Shown piece after piece: positions 7,149-16,773 of a stretch of 64,000 nt of DNA. Numbering within the stretch: the first letter of the stretch is position 1; each line of letters starts with the position of its first letter. Source of the stretch: Nocardioides euryhalodurans (GTDB taxonomy: Bacteria; Actinomycetota; Actinomycetes; Propionibacteriales; Nocardioidaceae); the NCBI RefSeq assembly GCF_004564375.1, contig NZ_CP038267.1, forward strand, positions 1,242,501 through 1,306,500. The letters are read 5' to 3'. The notes under the pieces were generated by a model. That model was not told where the DNA came from, searched no databases, and was given only the letters and a program-made list of their open reading frames with translations. Both the position numbers and the translations under genes were made by a program.

Positions 7149-10100
7149 ACAAGACCGACTCCAGGCTGCGCGGCCTCCTGGCCACCCTCACGCTCGTCGC
7201 CTTCGTGGTCGGCGTGCCCGTCGTGCTCATCGCCATCGACGCGCTCCCCGACCCGAGCGCGTTCACGTGGTCGAGGCTGACGGCCCAGGACGACGGCACT
7301 CTCGCCCTCCAGGTCATCACCGTCATTTGCTGGATCGCGTGGGCCGTCTTTACGTGCCAACTCGTCGCGTCGATCGTGTCGCAGGCTCGCGGCATCCGTA
7401 CGCCGCGCCTCCCCGGTCTCGCGGTTCCTCAGCTCGCCGCCGACCGCTTAGTCGCGGCCGCGGCGCTGCTGTTTGTCGCCGTCCCGGCGGTCAGCGCGGC
7501 GCTGCCCCAGCCTCGCGCGCATGCTGCGGTCGCCGCACCGTTGCCGGACGAGCCGCACGTAGCAGTTGCCGTGGATGCGCCAGCAGAGCCGAGAGCAGAA
7601 GACCACCTGCAGACGGTGCAGCCGGAGACCGAGCGCTACACGGTCAAGCGCGGGGATAGCCTCTGGAAGATCGCGGAAGAACGACTCGGTGACGGCACGC
7701 GGTACGTCGAACTCGTCGCCCTCAACGAGGCCGTCCTCGACGGACGTCCCGACTTTCTCCTGCCCGGAACCGTGCTCAAGGTTCCCGTCGCGGACGACCC
7801 TTCGGGCGGCTCGTACGTCGTCCAGCCCGGTGACACCCTGTCCGAGATCGCCGAGGACCAACTCGGCGACGCCGACGCGTACCCGTCGATCTTCCGAGCA
7901 TCGCGCGACACCGTCCAACCGAACGGTGCCCGCCTCTCCGACCCGGATCTCATCCTGCCCGGCTGGAAGCTCACGATCCCGGGACAGTCGGATCCGGTCG
8001 AGCCTCAGGAGCCGAAGCACGTCCAGGAGCCGCCTCGGCAGGACGCGACTCCACCTACCGACGGAGCTACTCCGCCCGCTCCGGAAGCATCCGACCCCGA
8101 ACCCGAGCATGCTTTCGCCGACGCCGCCGAGGACGAGACCATCCCGACCTGGCTGCTCCCGGGGCTGGCCGGCGCTGGAGCACTCCTGGCCGGGTCGCTC
8201 TGGCTGGTGCTGCGACAGCACCGGCGAACCCAGCTCCGCTATCGCCGACCCGGAAGGATCATCGCCCCACCGCCGGACGAGTTGCGGGCTGTCGAGAAGT
8301 CCGTGCAGGTGTCGGGATCCGTCACCGCCCATCTGATCGAGGAGCTAGATGCGGCGCTCCGGGGACTGGCCCCTGCACCTCGCCTGCTCTCCGTCCGGCT
8401 CTCCTCCAGCCGAATCCTGCTGACACTCGCAGAGCCGGCTGAACTCCCTAAGCCATGGACCGGAGAAAGCGCCGCTTGGCACATCCCTGTCGAGGCGGTC
8501 CCGACTCCGCCCCCGGACGCACTGCCGCCGTACCCGATGCTGGTCAGCGTCGGTCAGGCAGACGACGGGGCGCTCGTGCTGCTCAACCTCGAGGAGCTTC
8601 GTGCGCTGGCCTTGTCAGGGGACGCCGACCGTAGCGCCGCCCTGGCTCGCCATCTCATGGCGGAGTTGGTCGTCAACCCTTGGGCCTCTCCCGTGCACAT
8701 CGAGGCGCTGGGAATCGGCGGAGAACTGGCCTCGATCAACCGCGACTTCGTCCGCGTCCACGAACCCGGAGATGACGCGTTCCTTCGCGCTCTGGCCGAC
8801 GACCTCGCGACCGCCAGCCCGACCGGAGAGCCGGACGAGTTCCACGCCGCGGTCATCGTGGGCGGCGCCAGCGGTCCGGACTTGACGCACCTGGCCGGGG
8901 CCTTCGTTGGCTTCCCGGGACGCGCCGGCCTGGCTCTGGTCAGGGTCGGAGGGGAACCCTCCCCGCCGTACGTCGATGTCCACCTGAGCGCCGACGGCCG
9001 TCTGCGGATCCCTTCCCTTGACCTGGATCTCACTTCCGCGGGGCTGACTGCCGCCGAGGCGGAGGCGTGTGCCGCGCTGATCGATCTCACTACGGAGGCC
9101 GACGTGGTGCCGGTCCCCCGTGCCGCCGACGAACGGACCGTGACGGATTGCGCGGGTGCGCTCGTCGACGAACTGACGGAACCGCGCCCAGAGGGCCAGC
9201 AGGCAGGCGCCTCGTCACTTCTGCCGCTCGACACCCACGTGTATGCCGACTGCGCAGCGACGACCGTCGATGACGTCGAGACTCTCGCCCCCAACGCGTC
9301 TCCGGAAGCCGCAGCGGCCATTCATGCCTCCGATCCGGACCTGGACGAGGATCTCGCCCGATGGGATTCCCCGGTTCCTGTGGCCCCGAAGGTGACCTTG
9401 CTGGGTCCGGTCACGGTCAGGACGCTGGGCGACGCGAAAGCCACGGCCCACCGCCGGCCCTACTACGTCGAGTTCCTTGCCTACCTCGCGCTCCACCCGA
9501 ACGGGGTCACCGCAGAGAAGCTCGCAGAGGACCTCTCCATCCGTCCTCAGAAGGCGCGGTCCGATCTGAGCATCATCCGGAAGTGGCTCGGGCAGAGCCG
9601 CGCTGGCAAGCCGTTCCTCCCGCGCGCTCAGCAGACCCATCAGGACGGCGTCCCGGCGACCTACGCCCTCGACCGCGTTCTCTGTGATCTCGACCTGTTC
9701 AGGCGGCTTCGTGCCCGCGGCCAGAGCCGCGGCGCCGAGGGGATGGCAGACCTCATCGCCGCGCTGCACCTCGTCAGCGGCGAGCCGTTCACCGACCTCC
9801 GCAAGGACGGGTGGGGATGGCTTCTTGAGGGCGACCGACTCGACCACATCATGACCGCCGCGATCGTCGATGTCGGACACATCGTCACCACCCACGCGTT
9901 GGCCGTCGGCGACCTCGGTCTTGCCGACTTCGCGTCCAGCGTCACCCTCGCCGCGTCGCCGTACGACGAGATCGCGAATCTCGACCGCATAGCCGTCGAT
10001 CGAGCCATGGGGAACCTCAACGAGGCTGAGGCCCGGATGCGAAGTGGCGTCTCGAACCGGAGCGATGACGGCTATGGGCCCATCCAGCTGCCGCCTCGAA

Positions 10101-10198
10101 GCGCGGAAGTTGTCGAGGACAGGCGCTCATCCACGCCGCCAACGTCGGACGATCATCCCGGCGTTCACCGACGGAAGGCCCGAGCATCAGGGTCTTAG
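7145..10198 (+). CDS. LysM and SARP-like winged-helix membrane protein
   Basis: A 1017-residue multi-domain protein. Hydrophobic segments at about 11-31, 55-78 and 101-120 are followed by two LysM modules (about 164-214, [19 protein letters not shown]; and 223-278, [19 protein letters not shown]), a Pro-rich linker, another membrane helix (334-356) and a long region of unknown fold. The C-terminal part (about 750-970) resembles the winged-helix plus bacterial transcriptional activator domain of SARP regulators ([20 protein letters not shown]). This could connect peptidoglycan contact outside with DNA or protein contacts inside. It overlaps the pseudopilin gene by 4 bases and closes the Tad operon. 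Confidence 0.87.
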   Translation: MNKTDSRLRGLLATLTLVAFVVGVPVVLIAIDALPDPSAFTWSRLTAQDDGTLALQVITVICWIAWAVFTCQLVASIVSQARGIRTPRLPGLAVPQLAADRLVAAAALLFVAVPAVSAALPQPRAHAAVAAPLPDEPHVAVAVDAPAEPRAEDHLQTVQPETERYTVKRGDSLWKIAEERLGDGTRYVELVALNEAVLDGRPDFLLPGTVLKVPVADDPSGGSYVVQPGDTLSEIAEDQLGDADAYPSIFRASRDTVQPNGARLSDPDLILPGWKLTIPGQSDPVEPQEPKHVQEPPRQDATPPTDGATPPAPEASDPEPEHAFADAAEDETIPTWLLPGLAGAGALLAGSLWLVLRQHRRTQLRYRRPGRIIAPPPDELRAVEKSVQVSGSVTAHLIEELDAALRGLAPAPRLLSVRLSSSRILLTLAEPAELPKPWTGESAAWHIPVEAVPTPPPDALPPYPMLVSVGQADDGALVLLNLEELRALALSGDADRSAALARHLMAELVVNPWASPVHIEALGIGGELASINRDFVRVHEPGDDAFLRALADDLATASPTGEPDEFHAAVIVGGASGPDLTHLAGAFVGFPGRAGLALVRVGGEPSPPYVDVHLSADGRLRIPSLDLDLTSAGLTAAEAEACAALIDLTTEADVVPVPRAADERTVTDCAGALVDELTEPRPEGQQAGASSLLPLDTHVYADCAATTVDDVETLAPNASPEAAAAIHASDPDLDEDLARWDSPVPVAPKVTLLGPVTVRTLGDAKATAHRRPYYVEFLAYLALHPNGVTAEKLAEDLSIRPQKARSDLSIIRKWLGQSRAGKPFLPRAQQTHQDGVPATYALDRVLCDLDLFRRLRARGQSRGAEGMADLIAALHLVSGEPFTDLRKDGWGWLLEGDRLDHIMTAAIVDVGHIVTTHALAVGDLGLADFASSVTLAASPYDEIANLDRIAVDRAMGNLNEAEARMRSGVSNRSDDGYGPIQLPPRSAEVVEDRRSSTPPTSDDHPGVHRRKARASGS

Positions 10199-10286
10199 AT
10201 GTACTTCGAACCACCCGTCTGGAACGCACCCCCCTTCGCCTCGACGGCGATGCCTCCATGGGCTGTCCCGCGGGCACTGCCGATCC

Positions 10287-12233
10287 CTACTCCCCTGCGG
10301 CAGTGGACAGTCCGAGATCGGACATGAGCAGCTTGACAATCGCGTCGTGGTGTTGCAGCACCTGTTGGTCGCCCCAACCATGCGTGCGAGTCGTTTCTGC
10401 CATCACCTGCAGCTTGGTGCTCTGGGCCTCGATCGTTGTCCGGTAGTTCTCTGCCTTCGCTCGCGGAAGGCTGTTGCTGAACTTTGAGTTCGCGCCGACG
10501 CTGACAAGCGCGAGATTGCCAAGAAGGTTCAGGTGCTCCGGTGAGACCGCCGCGCCGGCTTGCTGCTCATCTGGGTGCTGCGGATAGAAGTGCTCGATCG
10601 AGTTTCGGAAGCTAAACCGGAACTCGGACTTCTGAGGATCGGACAGCAGCAGGTAGTCCACATACGTGAACACAATGCGGCTGATGTTGAAGCCCTCGGG
10701 GTGACCCTCCCCAAAGAACGCCTCACGAACCTTGTCTCGGGCGTAGGCCCGGAGAACGTCGACGAGCTGGCTCCCCTGGATCTGGTCTGGATCATTCTGG
10801 TCAAGCACTCTGAGGACTTTGGTGATCCAGTGCATCGTCCGGGGCGAGGTGTACGTGACTCGCAGCATTGACTGGATGAGCATCAGTTCTCGAGTGGCCG
10901 GGTCAACATCCCCGTCCTCTTCGATCTCGGTCGCGACCTTTGAGAGCGTGTTGATGTATCCGGTCATCGAGCGTCCCTTTGAACGTCGACGCAAGAGCCG
11001 CTGCAGCGACCAGTCGCCATCATCGCCATTGCTCGCGGTGTACTGGCGCTTCAGGATGAACCCGTCGAACAGATTGCGCAGCCTTAGGAGCGCGAGGCCG
11101 AAATCGCGGACCCATTCGGCTTCGTCGCTCGGGTCCCCAGCGGCGGCCGCCTCATCGAACCGCTTGATGAGGCGCTTGTCATCGAGTTGACCTTCGTGCT
11201 CACCCTCGTCTCGGCTCATGACCTTCAGCACGTGAAGCAGAAAGGCCGGGAACTCGATGGTCGATCTGAAGCGAACGTTCTCGGCGTCTTCGCCGGGGGC
11301 GGACACGCCGATCGCCGAATAGCGCGCCAGCGCAGCGTCGAGCGACATTGAGGTAGCAGGCGCGGTGTCCATCATGCCTGAGACAGCGGCTGTTGTTTGA
11401 TGAACTTCGAGAAGCCGGCCGAAACTCGCCGCCTTCAGCCAGGACCATCCGTCACCGAACAGCTCACGGCGCCGTGCATGGTCGCCGCGAGTCAATGACA
11501 TCTGGACGTAGGAGTCCATGTCCGCACAGGCGTCCCAGATCCAGGCGAAGCATGCGCGCTCTGCCTCGTTGGGCAGTCGGCTCATGAGTCGGGCCTTTAC
11601 GATGTCCACCTGGTGCAGCTGCTGTCCCCGGGTGTTCATGATCTCGAAGTACCTGTTGAGATCCGTCTTCGGCGGCAACGCGGCACGAACCACCGCAACG
11701 CGGTGACGCAGGAAATCGGCAAACTGGCCCCGATCCTCATCGTCGCGCAGCTCTGGATGCTGATTGAGGAACTGACGGATCACGTTGTAGCCCTCGTGGA
11801 TACCCGTGTCCTCGTTGGTCGCTGTATCGGGAATCGAAGCCGAGTGACGCGACGCCTCAGTCACTACACGGCGGAGTGCCTCGCTGGCCCGAGACCGAGA
11901 TTCATAGCGAAGTCGATCACGGTGTGCGTCGTACGGATGCGCGCCGTCCTGGGAGAGGATCGTGAGCAGCAGATAGAGGGTCGTGAGGCGCTGCTGTCCG
12001 TCGATCACCTCGTAGTCTGCCTCACGGCCCGGTCTCCTAGTGACTATGAGGTTTCCAAGGAAGTAGCCGTCGTCGCCATCGGCGAGCGCGTCATGCACGT
12101 CTCCGATGAGCTGTTCGATCTGCTGCGCTCCCCAGGCGTAGTTCCGCTGGTAGATCGGAACGGTGTAGATCGCTTCGTCCTCGTCGAAGAGCTGCGCCAC
12201 CGATCGCAACTGCGGATCAAGGAGCTCGGTCAT
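10287..12233 (-). CDS. DUF262-DUF1524 protein, GmrSD-like type IV restriction candidate
   Basis: A 648-residue protein. The N-terminal DUF262 domain shows PIYQRNYAW (26-34) and DGQQR (78-82), the conserved ParB/sulfiredoxin-fold nucleotide-binding motifs. A long helical middle follows. The C-terminus carries the DUF1524 HNH-like nuclease motif: EHFYPQ from residue 547, then LNLLGNLALVSVGANSKFSN. GmrSD enzymes cleave modified phage DNA using NTP. The ATG at 12233 overlaps the stop of the upstream DUF262 gene (ATGA), so the two are a coupled pair. Its specificity cannot be read from sequence. Confidence 0.88.
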   Translation of the reverse strand: MTELLDPQLRSVAQLFDEDEAIYTVPIYQRNYAWGAQQIEQLIGDVHDALADGDDGYFLGNLIVTRRPGREADYEVIDGQQRLTTLYLLLTILSQDGAHPYDAHRDRLRYESRSRASEALRRVVTEASRHSASIPDTATNEDTGIHEGYNVIRQFLNQHPELRDDEDRGQFADFLRHRVAVVRAALPPKTDLNRYFEIMNTRGQQLHQVDIVKARLMSRLPNEAERACFAWIWDACADMDSYVQMSLTRGDHARRRELFGDGWSWLKAASFGRLLEVHQTTAAVSGMMDTAPATSMSLDAALARYSAIGVSAPGEDAENVRFRSTIEFPAFLLHVLKVMSRDEGEHEGQLDDKRLIKRFDEAAAAGDPSDEAEWVRDFGLALLRLRNLFDGFILKRQYTASNGDDGDWSLQRLLRRRSKGRSMTGYINTLSKVATEIEEDGDVDPATRELMLIQSMLRVTYTSPRTMHWITKVLRVLDQNDPDQIQGSQLVDVLRAYARDKVREAFFGEGHPEGFNISRIVFTYVDYLLLSDPQKSEFRFSFRNSIEHFYPQHPDEQQAGAAVSPEHLNLLGNLALVSVGANSKFSNSLPRAKAENYRTTIEAQSTKLQVMAETTRTHGWGDQQVLQHHDAIVKLLMSDLGLSTAAGE

Positions 12234-13567
12234 CGCGCCGACCACTCCTTCAGAACCTCTACGAGGCCCGCTTCATGACCGTCGCTGTAGGGCTTGCCCG
12301 CTGGCGGGAGCTGATTGACGACCCGGCCCGAGTTCGCGTGGCGCAGGAGCCCGAAGGCGGAGCTCGAACCCTCACCGCGCCCGCGGTTGTCGACGGACCG
12401 GTACTGGACGCGCAACATCTCGGTCCGCAATGCGTATGCCCACGCGAAGAGTTGCGGCCTTGCTTGCTCAAGGTCGGCCTCGCCGAACCTGTTCGTGTAG
12501 TACAGAAGCGCAGCAAGGTAGAGCTCGCTGACGTACCGATAGCGACTGCGGGCCGCGCGCTCGTCGAGCACGTCGGCGTCTGCCAGAGCTGAAAGATCGA
12601 AATGGCAGTAGGGCGCCAAGTCAGCCGGGAATCCCTGCCGGACGAGGTGCTTAAGCTCCTCGAGCATGAACGCAACCATGTCAAAGAATGGCTTGCCGGA
12701 TCCCAGTGGTGCATCGAGCTGGAACTTGCACCGTCCGAGTTCCCGGTCACTCAAACCGCTCGCCCCCCACGCGCTCAACAGAGGCAGCGCAGCTTGCGCA
12801 GCGAGGTGATATCGGTGGGCGGGCGTAAGGGTGGACGACGTCCCGGAGATCCCCTTGAACATGCCGATGTCCTGGGTGGTGAAGCCAGGCGCGCCATCAC
12901 CTCGGGACCAACGCGCAATTCGGTATAGGTACGTCGAGAAAAGCCTGTCGAGGTCCTCATCCTTCGCTGATTCCCACGCCTGGACCACGGCAGCCTTCAT
13001 GTGCGGGGTCTCTTCGCGCATTTCGCGGAGGTGGTGGGCCTTCAGCAGGTCGTGAGGAGCGAGGGCCTTGCCTCGATAGTTCTGGGAGTCGAACACGCGA
13101 AACGCCTCGTCGACGTCATCTGTCACAACGCGCACGACCTCGCACCGATCCCGGATGAACGCCGCGAGGTCGTGTGCGTCAGGTGGTTCGAGGAGTCCGA
13201 GCCGCCGGCCGAGGGCTGTCCAAACGCGGGAGACCGCGTTCGCGCCGACCGCGGAGGTGCTGAGGAGGTCGTGGCCGTCTAGGATCCCGAGAATCATCCT
13301 GAGGGTGAGTAGGCGCTGCTGACCGTCCACTACGTCGAGGCGCCCCCCGTCGCCGTCCTCGTGCAAGATGACGGCTCCCAGCACGTACGGGATGTCGGAA
13401 CGGTCCGGATCGGCGCGTGAGTCAAGAATGTCGTCGACAAGCTGAAGAGCTGTGGCCGGCTCCCAGCTGTATGGACGCTGATAGTGCGGAATCTGAAGGT
13501 TGTGCTTGATGGGGTCGAGAAGGTCGCCCACGGTGACGGCGCTGACGCCGTGTTCACGAATCGCCAC
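12230..13567 (-). CDS. DUF262 protein without HNH motif, partner of the GmrSD-like nuclease
   Basis: A 445-residue protein with a GTG start. It has the DUF262 motifs PHYQRPYSW (27-35) and DGQQR (81-85), but I see no EHxxPQ or N..GNL motif of DUF1524 in its C-terminus. It is therefore a second, probably non-nucleolytic DUF262 subunit, transcribed first and overlapping the nuclease gene by 4 bases. It may sense nucleotide or modified DNA, or inhibit the nuclease until infection (inference). The pair lies on the minus strand between the Tad operon and the replication module. Confidence 0.83.
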   Translation of the reverse strand: MAIREHGVSAVTVGDLLDPIKHNLQIPHYQRPYSWEPATALQLVDDILDSRADPDRSDIPYVLGAVILHEDGDGGRLDVVDGQQRLLTLRMILGILDGHDLLSTSAVGANAVSRVWTALGRRLGLLEPPDAHDLAAFIRDRCEVVRVVTDDVDEAFRVFDSQNYRGKALAPHDLLKAHHLREMREETPHMKAAVVQAWESAKDEDLDRLFSTYLYRIARWSRGDGAPGFTTQDIGMFKGISGTSSTLTPAHRYHLAAQAALPLLSAWGASGLSDRELGRCKFQLDAPLGSGKPFFDMVAFMLEELKHLVRQGFPADLAPYCHFDLSALADADVLDERAARSRYRYVSELYLAALLYYTNRFGEADLEQARPQLFAWAYALRTEMLRVQYRSVDNRGRGEGSSSAFGLLRHANSGRVVNQLPPAGKPYSDGHEAGLVEVLKEWSAR

Positions 13568-13638
13568 CTATTGCGCTCCTGTCTTTCCGTCTCGCTTGGA
13601 TCGTAGTCACCGGGTACGGCCCCTGGCGGCCGCCGTAA

Positions 13639-14493
13639 TCAGCGGCGGTGGGGCTCAGTCGAGTCGTGGGCGTCGTGATGCGCGAGGATCCGCTTCGCGG
13701 ATTCCTCCGAGACGTCGCAGACCGACCAGTCGTTGCCGTCGACGTCGATCACGGCCAGGCGAGCCATCTGCTCGACTCGTCGTCGCTCGTCCTCACTCAG
13801 CTCCACGGACGAGTCGACGACGACCCAGTCGAACTGGCCGGGCGTGAACTTGCCGTAGCGGAGTGCCTCCCGCATGTCGACGGGATAAATGGCCGCCGCC
13901 TTGGGGTGCTTGCGGAGAAGCAGGTTGAGCATGGCCTGACTGGAGTCGACTCCGGCGTAGCGCTCGGGCGCAACTATCCCGAGATCCAGCACGCGCCCGG
14001 TCCCGCAGCCGATGTCGAGCACGTGCGGCGGGTACGTGCCTCGGACGCCGGCAAGGAGCTGCTTCACGCGATCAGGCTCGCCATCAGCGATCGGGTGCGT
14101 GGCATCCCACCACGTGGCGATTCCGTCGAAGGTCGTCTCGATGCCACTGATCGTGGTCTGCGCGTTCTGGATCCCGTAGAACAGTTCGGTCGTTGCCCTG
14201 TTCACCAGGGTTGTGTCCGTGAAGTGCCTGTCCTCGGTCCACCACCGGTACCGGCCGTCAGGGCTGACCAAGTAGATCTTCGTCAGCGAGTAGTACTTGC
14301 CCGGTTGACCATACGTGTGGATGACGCGGGCGGCGCGGACCATGTCATCGTGCGTGACGCCGGGCGTGCGGTTCTCGACCACGTAGTGGTGCGGCGCCGT
14401 CTCGGCGTAAGTCTTGGCAAAGGTCCACTCAAGCTCCGCGGCTCGCGAGAGCCACCACTCGAGGTCGGCCTGGGCAATGCGGTCCTGCGTCAT
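13639..14493 (-). CDS. Class I SAM-dependent methyltransferase with N-terminal extension
   Basis: A 284-residue protein. Residues 1-150 form an extension rich in aromatic residues (KYYSLTKIYLVSPDGRYRWW). Residues 158-167 are the SAM-binding motif I VLDIGCGTGR, followed by the acidic motif II region YAGVDSS and WVVVDSSVEL after strand 4. The substrate is unknown. No NPPY or DPPY motif was seen, so this is not an ordinary adenine or N4-cytosine DNA methyltransferase. It lies divergent to the primase-polymerase gene across the iteron region and 71 bases upstream of the DUF262 pair, so it may be backbone or the cognate modification or protection gene of that pair. Confidence 0.78.
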   Translation of the reverse strand: MTQDRIAQADLEWWLSRAAELEWTFAKTYAETAPHHYVVENRTPGVTHDDMVRAARVIHTYGQPGKYYSLTKIYLVSPDGRYRWWTEDRHFTDTTLVNRATTELFYGIQNAQTTISGIETTFDGIATWWDATHPIADGEPDRVKQLLAGVRGTYPPHVLDIGCGTGRVLDLGIVAPERYAGVDSSQAMLNLLLRKHPKAAAIYPVDMREALRYGKFTPGQFDWVVVDSSVELSEDERRRVEQMARLAVIDVDGNDWSVCDVSEESAKRILAHHDAHDSTEPHRR

Positions 14494-14584
14494 CGGGTCT
14501 GTCCTGGGTTCGTTCGTCCGGTCCTGTCAGATCATCGTCTCGGCCACCGACAGAACCGAGCGGCGCGGGAAGCAGAAGAACTTA

Positions 14585-14662
14585 GGGATACCTGCTGACC
14601 TGCGCAAACGCAGGTATCCCGCTCCCGGATTCGGGCAGGTATCCCGAAATCGTGGATACCTG
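14585..14662. repeat. Four-copy iteron array with inverted and direct order
   Basis: The 9-mer GGATACCTG occurs four times in 77 bases: forward at 14586-14594, reverse at 14611-14619 and 14636-14644, forward at 14654-14662. The first three sit on an exact 25-base pitch and share the longer core GGGATACCTGC. A separate stem (ACCTGCG 14598-14604 with CGCAGGT 14609-14615) lies between copies 1 and 2. The array occupies the divergent intergenic region just upstream of the primase-polymerase gene. It could be a replication initiator site, an operator or a ParB/partition site. Confidence 0.8.
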
Positions 14663-14681
14663 ACGGCGCATCGTCGGGGGC

Positions 14682-15587
14682 ATGTTCGACCCCAACAACC
14701 CGATCGCGACGTGGTCGGTCTCGACGATGCAGCGAGTCGCCCAGGAACCCACCCTTGCGGCCGCGGCACTCCGTTACGCCAACCTCGGAATCCCGGTGTT
14801 CCCGTGCGTGCCCGGCGGGAAGCAGCCGTTGACGCCCTACGGCTTCCACGACGCGACCTCCGTCGCCCGCGTCGTCCGCGCATGGTGGCAACGCACCCCT
14901 GACGCGAACATCGGACTGCCCACCGGCGGGCCCACCGGAGTGCTAGTCGTCGACGTCGACGTCCACTCCTCGGCCAGCGGCTTCGCTGCCTTCGAGCGAG
15001 CACGCAGCGAGGGCTTCGGCGACGCGTGGGCGTGGCTCGTGCGTACTCCCTCTGGCGGTCTCCACGCCTACTACCCGAACGTCCGCGGCCAGGAGCAGCG
15101 AAGCTGGCAGGCGCCCACCGCGCACGTCGACTTCCGCGGCGACGGCGGCTACGTCATCGCTCCACCGTCGCGGATCGCGGTCGACGGGGCAACGCGCTCG
15201 TACGACGTCATCGCGGTCGCCACCCATGCACCGAAGCCCGTGGATGCGGTCGAGCTCCGCCGGTTTCTGGAGCCACCCCGACCAGCGCGGCCGCTGCCAC
15301 CCGCCGGCATGTCCTCAACCGGGTGCCGACCCGAGGCCCTGGCCCGAACCGTCGCGCTGACTCCGGAGGGCGGCCGCAACCACGCCCTCTTCTGGGCGTC
15401 GTGCCGCATGGCCGAGAACGGGCTCAGCCACGCCGACGCTCTGAGTTGGCTCATGCCGGCCGCGCAGTACGCCGGGCTTCCGGACCGCGAGATCGAGACC
15501 ACGGTCAACTCCGCGTTCCGCATCGCCTCTCGGCTCGGCCCCGGGAGCCGCCCCCCTACCCCAGCGAGTGAAGGAATCCACCTGTGA
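14682..15587 (+). CDS. Bifunctional DNA primase/polymerase (prim-pol)
   Basis: A 301-residue protein with the archaeo-eukaryotic primase fold typical of mobile elements. Visible motifs: KQPLTPYGFHDAT (substrate loop), NIGLPTGGPTGVLVVDVDVH (metal-binding D-x-D), SGGLHAYY, and VDFRGDGGYVIAPPS with the conserved His/Arg positions. The C-terminal ~90 residues are helical, and I see no helicase domain. It probably primes element replication after transfer or excision. It begins 20 bases after the iterons, and its stop overlaps the next GTG. Confidence 0.9.
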   Translation: MFDPNNPIATWSVSTMQRVAQEPTLAAAALRYANLGIPVFPCVPGGKQPLTPYGFHDATSVARVVRAWWQRTPDANIGLPTGGPTGVLVVDVDVHSSASGFAAFERARSEGFGDAWAWLVRTPSGGLHAYYPNVRGQEQRSWQAPTAHVDFRGDGGYVIAPPSRIAVDGATRSYDVIAVATHAPKPVDAVELRRFLEPPRPARPLPPAGMSSTGCRPEALARTVALTPEGGRNHALFWASCRMAENGLSHADALSWLMPAAQYAGLPDREIETTVNSAFRIASRLGPGSRPPTPASEGIHL

Positions 15588-15928
15588 ACACGCACACCGA
15601 GTACCGCCGACACAGCTACCGCCCGCCGGAGCAGCCCACCGTCCCGGAGGGCGGCGCGTCCGGCAGCGACGAGCTCGCACGGCATCGCGACCCCTCACTT
15701 CAGTCGGCCCAGCCGTCACAGGCGCAGACGCCGAAGCGGGTCGCTTGGGTCCGCCCCACCGAGCTGGGTTCGTACCTCGGACCGATGGTCGGCCGCGGGA
15801 TCGATCTCCAGGCCGAGCTCGTACGGCGAGCGCGCCGTACGCCGACCACGACGACCCGCACGCTCCGCCACCCCGCACCGGAGCGGTCGGCGACGCCCAC
15901 CCCGCGCCAGGAAGGACTGGGATTGTGA
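15584..15928 (+). CDS. Hypothetical protein, Arg/Pro/Thr-rich
   Basis: A 114-residue protein whose GTG start overlaps the prim-pol stop and whose TGA overlaps the next GTG. The coupled spacing on both sides supports a real gene. The sequence is low complexity and rich in Arg, Pro and Thr, with one more ordered stretch (VAWVRPTELGSYLGPMVGRGIDLQAELVRRA, described here only by its ends VAWVRP and ELVRRA). No domain, membrane helix or signal peptide was recognised. Confidence 0.65.
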   Translation: MNTHTEYRRHSYRPPEQPTVPEGGASGSDELARHRDPSLQSAQPSQAQTPKRVAWVRPTELGSYLGPMVGRGIDLQAELVRRARRTPTTTTRTLRHPAPERSATPTPRQEGLGL

Positions 15929-16773
15929 ACGCCTCGTTCGCCACCCCGGAAGGGCTGCGAAGCCTCCTGCAACGCCTGCACGAGCGCGACAGCGTCGGCT
16001 ACTGGGCCTGGCGCCACGACCCCGAGGCGGAGCGGCTCATGCAGTTCACGATCCGCAAGTACCACTCGCTCGCGCGCACCCACAACTGCGAGCCGGAGGA
16101 CTCGGCGTACGCCGCCTTCGAGGCGATGCGCACGCGCGCGGTCAGATGCGCCGACGACCCGTGGGCGGTCATCACTCGTGCCGTCCAGGTCAGCCTCATC
16201 GCCGAGGAACGCGCTGCCGGACTGCTCTGCTCGACCGCTCAGGCGCGCCGGCGCGAGGTCATGCGACACCACGACGCGCGTCGCTTCGGCGAGGACGAGA
16301 CAGGCTTCCTCGAACTCCTCGCCGAGAGCCGCGGCCCGTCAACCGTCGATCCGGCCCCGTCCGAGCCGCGGCCAAAACTCGGCGAGACCGCCCCGACCAC
16401 GGCGTTCGAGGCGCTCAACCTGGTGATCAGCATGTTCGTCGCCCTGGGCTGGCCTGCCAACAGCGCGACCTGCACCCTCGACTACATCGCCACACGGCTG
16501 ATGGGGGCCGGCAACAGGCACGTCGCCCACGCCTACCTCCGGCGCGACCAGGCCGGCCGAGCCGCACTCGACCTGGACCGCGACTCCTGGGCGACCGTGC
16601 TCCGGGTCGTGCTCGGCAACCCCGACAAGGCCACGGCCGCCACACGTGCCGGCGTCGGCGTGCTTGCCATGCTCGTCTGCGACTGGAAGGTCGTCGACCT
16701 GCTCGCCGACGACGGGCTCGTCGTGGAGATCCGAGACTCTGCCCCGAAGGTCGCGAGGAGGATCGATGTCTGA
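15925..16773 (+). CDS. Hypothetical element protein, helical
   Basis: A 282-residue protein. The GTG at 15925 overlaps the upstream stop and is preferred to upstream in-frame codons inside the previous gene. The N-terminal half is helical and includes EDSAYAAFEAMRTRAV, DPWAVITRAVQVSLIAEERA and TAQARRREVMRH, a layout faintly like sigma-factor region 2, though this is not enough for assignment. The C-terminal half (about 150-275) contains LDYIATRLM and RAGVGVLAMLVC. It lies between prim-pol and parB, so a role in replication, partition or its control is plausible. Confidence 0.72.
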   Translation: MNASFATPEGLRSLLQRLHERDSVGYWAWRHDPEAERLMQFTIRKYHSLARTHNCEPEDSAYAAFEAMRTRAVRCADDPWAVITRAVQVSLIAEERAAGLLCSTAQARRREVMRHHDARRFGEDETGFLELLAESRGPSTVDPAPSEPRPKLGETAPTTAFEALNLVISMFVALGWPANSATCTLDYIATRLMGAGNRHVAHAYLRRDQAGRAALDLDRDSWATVLRVVLGNPDKATAATRAGVGVLAMLVCDWKVVDLLADDGLVVEIRDSAPKVARRIDV

